Assembly (NCBI RefSeq): GCF_003217255.1
Contig: NZ_QJTE01000001.1
Coordinates: 248,001 to 312,000 of the forward strand
DNA from: Pseudoroseicyclus aestuarii
Lineage (GTDB): Bacteria; Pseudomonadota; Alphaproteobacteria; Rhodobacterales; Rhodobacteraceae
DNA: 64,000 nucleotides
Direction: 5' to 3'
Shown here piece after piece: positions 58,661 to 64,000 of this stretch; within the stretch, counting starts at the first letter, position 1, and each line of letters opens with the position of its first letter. The notes below the pieces were generated by a model. That model did no database searches. It was not told the DNA's origin and was given only the letters and a program-made list of their open reading frames with translations. The translations under genes and the position numbers were made by a program.

Positions 58661-60034
58661 ATGTTCCTGTCGGTCTTCGAGATGTTCAAGATCGGGATCG
58701 GCCCGTCCTCTTCGCATACCATCGGTCCGATGGTCGCGGCGGGCCGCTTCCTTGAGCATCTGCGCGGGCTGCCCTTCGCCGTCTCCGAGGTGCGGGTGAC
58801 GCTGCATGGCTCGCTCGCCTTCACCGGCGTCGGCCATGCCACCGACCGCGCCGTGCTGCTGGGCCTGTCGGGGATCGAGGCCGAGAGCTACGATCCCGAC
58901 CGCGCCGAGGCGGCGCTCGCGCGCCTGCGCGAGACGCGCCGGCTCGAGCCCGAGGGGCTGGCGCCGCTGCGCTTCGATCCCGAGGGGGACCTTGTCTTCG
59001 ACTACGGGCCAGCGCTGCCGGGGCATGCCAACGGGTTGATCTTCCGCGGGCTCGATCGCGACGGCGACGTGATCACCGAAGTGACCTACTACTCCGTCGG
59101 CGGCGGTTTCGTCGTGACCGAGGAGGAGCTGGGGCAGGGCGATGCGACGGCCGGCGGCCCCGCCGTGCCCTATCCCTTCGCCAGCGCGGCGCAGATGCTG
59201 GAGATGGCCGAGGCGTCTGGTCTGAGCATCGCCGCGATGAAGCGCGAGAACGAGCTGCGCCTGCGCGGGCCTGCTGCGCTGGAGGAGGGCCTTGGTCGCA
59301 TCTGGCAGGTCATGGGCGCCTGCATCGACCGCGGGCTTGCCAGCGAGGGCGAGCTTCCGGGCGGGCTGCGGGTGCGCCGCCGCGCCGCCGGGATCCGTCG
59401 CGCGCTGGAGGCAGAGCGCGGGCGCAACCTGATGGCGCCGCACCTCGTGACGGACTGGATCACCGCCTATGCCATGGCGGTGAACGAGGAGAACGCCGCC
59501 GGCGGTCAGGTCGTGACCGCGCCCACCAACGGCGCGGCTGGCGTTGTGCCCGCGGTGATCCGCTACTGGCTGGACCATGTGCCGGGCGCAAGCACCGCGC
59601 GCGTGCCGGAGTTCCTGCTGACGGCGGCGGCGGTGGGCGGGATCATCAAGCACAATGCCTCGATCTCGGGCGCGGAATGCGGCTGCCAGGCCGAGGTCGG
59701 CTCGGCCGCGGCGATGGCGGCGGCGGGCTTGGCCGCTGTGCTGGGCGGCGATGCGCGCCAGGTCGAGAACGCCGCCGAGATCGCGCTGGAGCATCACCTC
59801 GGGATGACCTGCGATCCGGTGAAGGGGCTCGTGCAGGTCCCCTGCATCGAGCGCAACGGCATGGGCGCGGTCAAGGCGGTGGCCGCCGCGAGCCTCGCGC
59901 TGCGCGGCGACGGGGCGCATCTGGTGCCGCTGGACGCGGCGATCGAGACGATGCGCCAGACCGGCCGCGACATGAGCGAGAAGTACAAGGAAACGGCGCT
60001 TGGCGGCCTCGCGGTGAACGTGCCGAACTGCTGA
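58661..60034 (+). CDS. sdaA: L-serine ammonia-lyase, iron-sulfur dependent
   Basis: Deaminates L-serine to pyruvate with a [4Fe-4S] cluster; single-chain form of 457 residues. The N-terminal half starts FLSVFEMFKIGIGPSSSHTIGPM, typical of the beta domain. The alpha domain carries the cluster cysteines in the segments SGAECGCQAEVGSA, EHHLGMTCDPVKGLVQVPC (two cysteines) and the substrate motif TAPTNGAAGVVPAV. GAGGAGAA precedes ATG 58661. Downstream a GC-rich hairpin (GGGGGC/GCCCCC, 60053-60069) lacks a T-run. Confidence 0.96.
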   Translation: MFLSVFEMFKIGIGPSSSHTIGPMVAAGRFLEHLRGLPFAVSEVRVTLHGSLAFTGVGHATDRAVLLGLSGIEAESYDPDRAEAALARLRETRRLEPEGLAPLRFDPEGDLVFDYGPALPGHANGLIFRGLDRDGDVITEVTYYSVGGGFVVTEEELGQGDATAGGPAVPYPFASAAQMLEMAEASGLSIAAMKRENELRLRGPAALEEGLGRIWQVMGACIDRGLASEGELPGGLRVRRRAAGIRRALEAERGRNLMAPHLVTDWITAYAMAVNEENAAGGQVVTAPTNGAAGVVPAVIRYWLDHVPGASTARVPEFLLTAAAVGGIIKHNASISGAECGCQAEVGSAAAMAAAGLAAVLGGDARQVENAAEIALEHHLGMTCDPVKGLVQVPCIERNGMGAVKAVAAASLALRGDGAHLVPLDAAIETMRQTGRDMSEKYKETALGGLAVNVPNC

Positions 60035-60452
60035 AGGGGGGAGCCGTCCTTCGGGGGCATCGAGCCCCCTCGGCCGGCCAGCCGCGCCTTTGCGCCGCGG
60101 CTGCGCCCGGGGCCGGGCCGGGGGATGAGGGGCTGCCGCGGGGTCGGCGCGGCCCGGTCAACCGGAGGGAGGGCCTTGCGCAGGGTAGCTGGCCTCAAGG
60201 CGCGGGCGGGCAGGCATGAGGTTCTAGCGGGGGGCGCCCCGTCGGAGATGGGCCCGGTGCCGTCCCCGATCTTGCCTCGCATTGCGCGTCCTCGCCACCT
60301 GCCTGCTCTGTCCGACAACGAGGCGGGTGCTGCCCGCTCGGCCGGGTGAACAGGGGGGCAGGGCGGAAAGCTCGCCCACACCTGCGCCTCGCCACCCGCG
60401 GCGTCGATCCGGGGCTTCGCCCGGCGTCTGCGTACCGAAGACCAGCCCGGCC
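60035..60452. other. 418-base region without a recognisable gene
   Basis: GC-rich sequence between convergent sdaA and the SPOR-domain gene. Apart from the hairpin at 60053-60069 I see no coding pattern, RNA gene or repeat shared with the rest of the window; short open frames on both strands lack codon bias and homology. Confidence 0.6.
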
Positions 60453-61601
60453 TTAGCGGATGAAGGCGTCCCCGTAGCCGGCGGCGCGGGCGGCGGAAAG
60501 CGCGCGGTGCAGCGCCTCGGCCTGCGTGAATGGGCCGGCCAGCACGACGTCGTAGCGCGTCCCGAGCCGTCCCATGGTGACCGGCAGCCCCATGTCGCGC
60601 AGCCGGGCGGCGGCGTGGCTGGCATTGGCAGGCACGCCATAGGTGCCGATCTGCACGTAGCGCCCTGCCTGCTGCGGCTCCTGCGGCCTCGTCTCCGCGG
60701 CGGCGGCGCGGGCGGGGCCCTCGATGCCGCGCGCGGGGTTCACCCGCCCGTCGTCCCAGGCCGCGCGGTAGCCCCGCGGTGGCGCCTGCGGGGCTGGCCC
60801 GGCGGGCGAGGGGCCGCAATCGATGACCCGGCCGCTGCGGCTGCCGACATAGCCCGGCTGCGGCCCGTTGCGGCCGGTGCAGAAGGCCTCGAGCGTCAGG
60901 GCAGGCGCCGCCTCTGGGTTCTGGGACGCCTCGGGGCCACAGTCGATGACTTGGCCGCTGCGGCTGCCGACATAGCCCGGCTGCGGCCCGCTGCGACCGG
61001 TGCAGAAGGCCTCGCGGGTGAGGGGCGCGCGCGGGCCCGGCGCGGGGGCTGCGGCGCGGGGCTGCGGCGGCGGGCTGACCCGCGCGGTGCGCCCGGCCTC
61101 GGGGCTGGCGGTGCGCGGCGCCGCGGCGCGAGCGGGGGGCGGCGCCGCTGGCCCGGCCTCGGCCGTGACGCGGGGCTCGGGCGAAGGGTTGAGGGCCGGC
61201 GCGGGCGCGGCCTCCTGGACGGGGTCCGAGGGGCCTCCCTCTGCGGGATCAGCTGCGGCCGCCTGTCTGTCAGGGGGCGGGGCGCCCTGCGCGTCAGGCG
61301 CGGTCATGGGCTCCGCCGCCTCTACCGGCGCCTCGATCGGGGTGGGCTGGAAGCCACAGAGCGGGTCGCGATCGCGGCTCATGCGCGGGACCCAGTCGGT
61401 GGCGCCGTCGATCCCGGCGCGGACATAGGCGCAGCCGCGGCTGTCGATGAACTGCGTGCCGCTGTAGCTTTCGGGCGGTATTTCTGCCGGACCGGAGGCC
61501 TGTGCCCGGGCCACGGGTGCCGCGCCCAGGGACAGCAGGAGGCAGAGCGAAGCGCCGCTCAGGACGCGCCCGGCTGTCGGGGCGGAGGGGTCACGATGCA
61601 A
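60453..61601 (-). CDS. secreted SPOR-domain protein with internal duplication
   Basis: A 382-residue exported protein. TTG 61601 is the likely start: it opens a good signal peptide (LSGASLCLLLSLGAAPVARA) and has GGGAGG six bases upstream, while no ATG fits. After cysteine-containing ILS-like segment (FIDSRGCAYVRAGIDGATDW) comes a long Pro/Ala-rich linker (about 85-190), two nearly identical cysteine-framed units (residues 196-223 and 237-264), and a C-terminal SPOR domain (about 310-382: GRYVQIGTYGVPANASHAAARL; YDVVLAGPFTQAEAL) that in this family binds denuded peptidoglycan at division sites. Precise function unknown. Confidence 0.85.
   Translation of the reverse strand: MHRDPSAPTAGRVLSGASLCLLLSLGAAPVARAQASGPAEIPPESYSGTQFIDSRGCAYVRAGIDGATDWVPRMSRDRDPLCGFQPTPIEAPVEAAEPMTAPDAQGAPPPDRQAAAADPAEGGPSDPVQEAAPAPALNPSPEPRVTAEAGPAAPPPARAAAPRTASPEAGRTARVSPPPQPRAAAPAPGPRAPLTREAFCTGRSGPQPGYVGSRSGQVIDCGPEASQNPEAAPALTLEAFCTGRNGPQPGYVGSRSGRVIDCGPSPAGPAPQAPPRGYRAAWDDGRVNPARGIEGPARAAAAETRPQEPQQAGRYVQIGTYGVPANASHAAARLRDMGLPVTMGRLGTRYDVVLAGPFTQAEALHRALSAARAAGYGDAFIR
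60811..61014 (-). repeat. 81-base tandem duplication inside the SPOR gene (period 123)
   Basis: Copies at 60811-60891 and 60934-61014 encode the same 27-residue unit EAFCTGR(S/N)GPQPGYVG with only a few differences, mostly silent. The 123-base period is 41 codons, so the frame is kept. Silent differences show the copies have been held by selection or by gene conversion for some time. Confidence 0.88.
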
Positions 61602-61710
61602 GGGGATCCTCCCGATCTCGGTGCTGCGGCATCCGGCGGGCGCGGCGCCTGACCCCGCTGGAAGGGTCAGGATGCCGCGCCCGCCGGGGGCTGTAAAGCA
61701 AGCGATAGTT

Positions 61711-62346
61711 CTACTTTGTCCCGAACATCCTGTCGCCGGCATCGCCGAGGCCGGGCCGGATGTAGCCATGCTCGTCCAGCCGCTCGTCCAAGGCGGCGGT
61801 GACGATCGGCACGTCGGGATGGGCCTGCCGCATCCGCTCGACCCCCTCGGGCGCGGCGAGAAGGCACATGAAGCGCAGGTCGGTCGCGCCGGCATCTTTC
61901 AGGAGCTGCACCGCCGCGGCCGAGGAGTTGCCGGTGGCCAGCATTGGGTCGACGACGATGGTGGTGCGGCTCTCCAGCGCCTTGGGGACCTTGAAGTAGT
62001 ATTGCACCGGCTGCAGCGTCTCGGGGTCGCGGTAGAGGCCGACGAAGCCGACGCGGGCGGCGGGGATCAGCTCGAGAATCCCGTCGAGAAGGCCGTTGCC
62101 GGCCCGCAGGATCGAGATCAGCGCCAGCTTCTTGCCCTCGATCACCGGGGCCTCCATCGGGTCGAGCGGCGTCTGGATCGAGAGGCTGCCCATCGGCAGG
62201 CTGCGCGTGACCTCGTAGGCCAGAAGATGGCTGATCTCGCGCAGGAGCTGGCGGAAACTGGCGGTCGATGTCTCCTGCTGGCGCATCAGCGTCAGCTTGT
62301 GCTGCACCAGGGGATGATCGACGATGGTGAGATGCGGATCGCTCAT
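61711..62346 (-). CDS. upp: uracil phosphoribosyltransferase
   Basis: Salvages uracil to UMP using PRPP; 211 residues. N-terminal [22 protein letters not shown] and the PRPP-binding loop [19 protein letters not shown] near residue 128 are family signatures, as is the C-terminal [22 protein letters not shown] lies 4 bases before ATG 62346. It works with the cdd-deoA-deoB pathway, which releases uracil, although it is encoded 12 kb away. Confidence 0.97.
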   Translation of the reverse strand: MSDPHLTIVDHPLVQHKLTLMRQQETSTASFRQLLREISHLLAYEVTRSLPMGSLSIQTPLDPMEAPVIEGKKLALISILRAGNGLLDGILELIPAARVGFVGLYRDPETLQPVQYYFKVPKALESRTTIVVDPMLATGNSSAAAVQLLKDAGATDLRFMCLLAAPEGVERMRQAHPDVPIVTAALDERLDEHGYIRPGLGDAGDRMFGTK

Positions 62347-62437
62347 GCGGCCTCCGGTGGGAATGATGGACTGGCCCCTCGTGCCACGAAGCGGCGGGGC
62401 AAGGCCAGACGCAAGCGGGCCGGGCCGGGCGGGGCCC

Positions 62438-62944
62438 TCAGCGGGCGTTCATCCGCGCCAGCTCCTCGGGCGAGACCGCGACGAGGCCGAGCGCCCGCGC
62501 CGCCTCCAGCGACAAGAGCGCCGAATCGAGGCCGCGGAGGCGCTGGTAGCTGCGCACCGCCGCCAGCGTCGCCGGATCGAGCGCGCCGGTGACGGGCCCC
62601 GGATGATGCCCGCGGGTGACGAGCGCGCGCTGCAGCGCCTCCGTCAGGGCGGGGGTATAGGCCGGCGGGCAGAGCACCTCGAAGCGCACCGCCTGCCGCT
62701 CTCGCAGGATGCGTTGGCGCCTGTCGTTGCGCCAGACCGCCCGCCCGCCCGAGGCCCGCTCGGGCGCCTGCTGCGAGACCGTCTCGATCACCGCGGGCGT
62801 GGTGTCGCGCCCGAAGCAGCGCCCGCCCTCGCCAGCCTCGACCGCGGCCACCATGAAGGCGGGCAGGGTCGTGGCGGGGGGGCGCGCGCAGCCGCCGAGG
62901 GCCACGGCGAGCAGGAGCAGGAGGAGGGCGCGGCAGGCTGGCAC
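62438..62944 (-). CDS. lipoprotein with peptidoglycan-binding domain
   Basis: A 168-residue protein starting at GTG 62944 with a basic N-terminus, a leucine-rich hydrophobic core and the lipobox VALGGC (Cys19). The C-terminal half has the PG_binding_1 pattern: [44 protein letters not shown] in short pieces near 95-140. The middle contains two cysteines (GRCFGRD, VLCPP). Such proteins tether the outer membrane to peptidoglycan. No clear ribosome site precedes the GTG, so the start is uncertain. Confidence 0.8.
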   Translation of the reverse strand: MPACRALLLLLLAVALGGCARPPATTLPAFMVAAVEAGEGGRCFGRDTTPAVIETVSQQAPERASGGRAVWRNDRRQRILRERQAVRFEVLCPPAYTPALTEALQRALVTRGHHPGPVTGALDPATLAAVRSYQRLRGLDSALLSLEAARALGLVAVSPEELARMNAR

Positions 62945-63269
62945 GGGCGGGGCCTTGGCTGGGACGGGTGCGGGGGAGCCTAGGCCCTCGCGCGGTCTAC
63001 ATCCAGAGCGGGTTTATTTATCGCCCAGCGGTTGTTCTGGCGGCAGTGGCGGAGCCTCCGGCGGGGATATTTTGAAAGAGAAGAAAGAGGGGGGGCGTCG
63101 GGCCCCGGCGGCGCAGGTTGGGCCCGTTGCGGCCGGTGGTAGTGAGCGGTGGGGGGGCGGGCGGTCGGGCCCCGGTGCCTGGCGCGAGGATGCCAGCGGG
63201 CGCGCGGGGCATGACGGGCGGCTGCCGGTCCGCTACCGGGGCGCCGCGGCATCGAGAGGCAGGGCGGTG
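62945..63269. other. 325-base region without a gene; contains one repeat copy
   Basis: Between the lipoprotein gene and the pyrE-like pseudogene. It holds a lower-GC patch near 63010-63040 (TTTATTTATC), the repeat copy at 63054-63092 and long G-runs. No reading frame on either strand shows the codon bias of genes in this window. Confidence 0.6.
63054..63092 (+). repeat. intergenic repeat copy near the pyrE pseudogene
   Basis: GCCTCCGGCGGGGATATTTT followed by GAAAGAGAAGAAAGAGGGG. It is the most complete of the three copies noticed and is the closest match to the segment embedded in xdhA (6761-6803). Confidence 0.65.
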
Positions 63270-63791
63270 ATGGACATGACGGTTCTGGCACGCGGGGAGC
63301 TGGCTCTGCGCATTGCGGAGGGCGCGACGATGAGGGGGAGTTTTGCGGCCAGAGATCGCACCGCTAGGTCGAAAAGTATTGCTTTCAGAGCGATCCGGTC
63401 CTCCTGGGAATCCTTGCCGGGGAGATGAGCGCCATTCGTCTGGCTGGGGCGAGATTATCGCCGGGCGCGGGAAGGGCGGGATCCCCCTCGTCGTGGCAGT
63501 GAGCCTCGAGACGGGCCTGCCGGCGGCTGTCCTGCGCAAGGAGGCCAAGACCTAGGGCACCTGTTGCGCCATCGAGGGGCAGGACGTCGCCGGCAATTTG
63601 GTCGTCTTCGCTTGGGACATTATCAGCAGAGGCGGCGAGGTGGCCTCCGCGCAGGGCAAGGCTCTGGCGGAAGGGGGCAGGTCTTGGCGGTGGTCTGCGC
63701 GATCTGGCGCGCGGAGGGCGCGGGGCGGATCGAAGGCGTGCCGTCGCTAGCCGCCCAGCCGCTCTTCACGCGGGCCGACCTGGCGCCGTGA
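63270..63791 (+). pseudogene. pyrE: orotate phosphoribosyltransferase (PyrE-like) pseudogene
   Basis: Four pieces in changing frames follow the PyrE order. Piece 1 (from ATG 63270): MTVLARGELALRIAEGATM and GSFAARDRTARSK. Piece 2, another frame (63374-63442): KYCFQSDPVLLGILAGEMSAI. Piece 3, third frame (63451-63674): IIAGRGKGGIPLVVAVSLETGLP, AVLRKEAKT, then an in-frame TAG at 63553 where the family has Tyr (KTYGTC), then GTCCAIEGQDVAGNLVVF and ISRGGEVASAQGKALAEGG. Piece 4, first frame again (63678-63791): VLAVVCAIWRAEG and PLFTRADLAP. At least three frame changes plus a stop make it non-functional. A working copy of pyrE should exist elsewhere in the genome. Family call rests on the PRPP-like context and the typical LRKEAKT/PLFTRADL segments. 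Confidence 0.78.
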
Positions 63792-63801
63792 GGCTTGATG
63801 A

Positions 63802-63837
63802 GGCGGGCCGGCGTCGATCTCTATCGGCGGGCCCGCC
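63802..63837. terminator. weak hairpin after the M23 peptidase gene
   Basis: GGCGGGCC (63802-63809) and GGCCCGCC (63830-63837) pair across a 20-base loop, just beyond the stop of the minus-strand peptidase gene. No T-run follows, so termination is only possible, not shown. Confidence 0.3.
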
Positions 63838-63841
63838 CCCC

Positions 63842-64000
63842 TCAGATCGGCAGGAACTCTGCCGGGTCCTGGCTGTCCATGCCGCGCCGCACCTCGAAGT
63901 GCAGCAGCGCGGGATCGCCGGGCGCGACCTTGCCGATGGTCTGGCCGCGGCTGACGCTGGCGCCGCGGGTCACCGTCAGATCGCCGACATGGGTGTAGAC
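63842..64000 (-). CDS. M23 (LytM-type) peptidase, C-terminal end only
   Basis: The last 52 codons of a gene cut by the right window edge. The sequence VYTHVGDLTVTRGASVSRGQ, then IGKVAPGDPALLHFEVRRG, is the C-terminal part of the LytM/M23 fold, with HFEVR containing the conserved His of the HxH motif region; ending PAEFLPI. The usual family end is an Arg-rich strand followed by Pro-Leu. Active members cut peptidoglycan cross-links; NlpD and EnvC types lack catalytic residues and activate amidases. The zinc ligands upstream are outside the window, so activity cannot be judged. Confidence 0.85.
   Translation of the reverse strand, partial: VYTHVGDLTVTRGASVSRGQTIGKVAPGDPALLHFEVRRGMDSQDPAEFLPI

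Noticed and set aside
60282-61652. Plus-strand frame of 456 codons over the SPOR gene
   Set aside because: Shadow of the minus-strand gene, which has a signal peptide, SPOR domain and ribosome site.

Overview
The window is a gene-dense, very GC-rich stretch of an alphaproteobacterial chromosome. The gene set points to the Rhodobacteraceae (Paracoccus/Rhodobacter-like): xdhABC resembles the Rhodobacter capsulatus xanthine dehydrogenase set, hisS-hisZ-hisG are joined with a short-form HisG, and the window also holds a betI-betC-betB-betA cluster, TAXI-type TRAP transport with a fused permease and DUF1489. I see no tRNA, rRNA, CRISPR array, prophage or insertion sequence. Most operons use 4-base ATGA stop/start overlaps.

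Layout. 1-7307 (minus): purine module, xdhA-xdhB-xdhC followed by a BMP-type (nucleoside) ABC transporter ATPase and a permease cut by the window edge. 7369-7671: a start-less PRC-barrel-like reading frame. 7742-17337: dnaE, a lipoprotein, an OhrR-like regulator, slyX, hisS-hisZ-hisG, an HdeA-like periplasmic protein with its own terminator, and a DUF1489 gene. 17442-22349 (minus): GbsR/MarR regulator, membrane fusion protein and RND pump in one operon. 22521-23474: DUF808 membrane protein.

23622-27378 is the most unusual part: a five-gene, tightly coupled stressosome-type operon, rsbR-rsbS-rsbT, then an RsbT-like ATPase fused to an RsbX/PP2C phosphatase, then a second RsbT-like ATPase fused to an HWE/HisKA_2 histidine kinase. 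The core has the signature residues of the Bacillus stressosome, except that the RsbS phospho-acceptor position is Thr. No sigma factor, anti-sigma factor or response regulator lies beside it, so the output is unknown.

27386-38758: HbpS/GlcG-like protein, TAXI-TRAP transporter with DUF1850, luciferase-like monooxygenase, DadA-like oxidoreductase, a peptidoglycan-recycling cluster (kinase-murQ-anmK), an unknown 195-residue protein and an aminotransferase. 38894-44272: choline-O-sulfate to glycine betaine operon betI-C-B-A with a palindromic BetI-type site. 44291-49784: malic enzyme, then cdd-deoA-deoB for pyrimidine deoxynucleoside salvage. 49867-58041 (minus): DegP-type protease, soluble PAS-MCP, and rpiA-gor-hflK-hflC. 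58203-64000: DUF454 protein, serine deaminase, SPOR protein with an internal tandem repeat, upp, a peptidoglycan-binding lipoprotein, a clearly broken pyrE-like pseudogene, and the C-terminus of an M23 peptidase.

A short repeat (core roughly GCCTCCGGCGGGGATATTT, then a GAGAAGAAAG-like tail) occurs at least three times: before deoA, near the pyrE pseudogene, and, strikingly, in frame inside xdhA, where it encodes part of the linker between the iron-sulfur and FAD domains.
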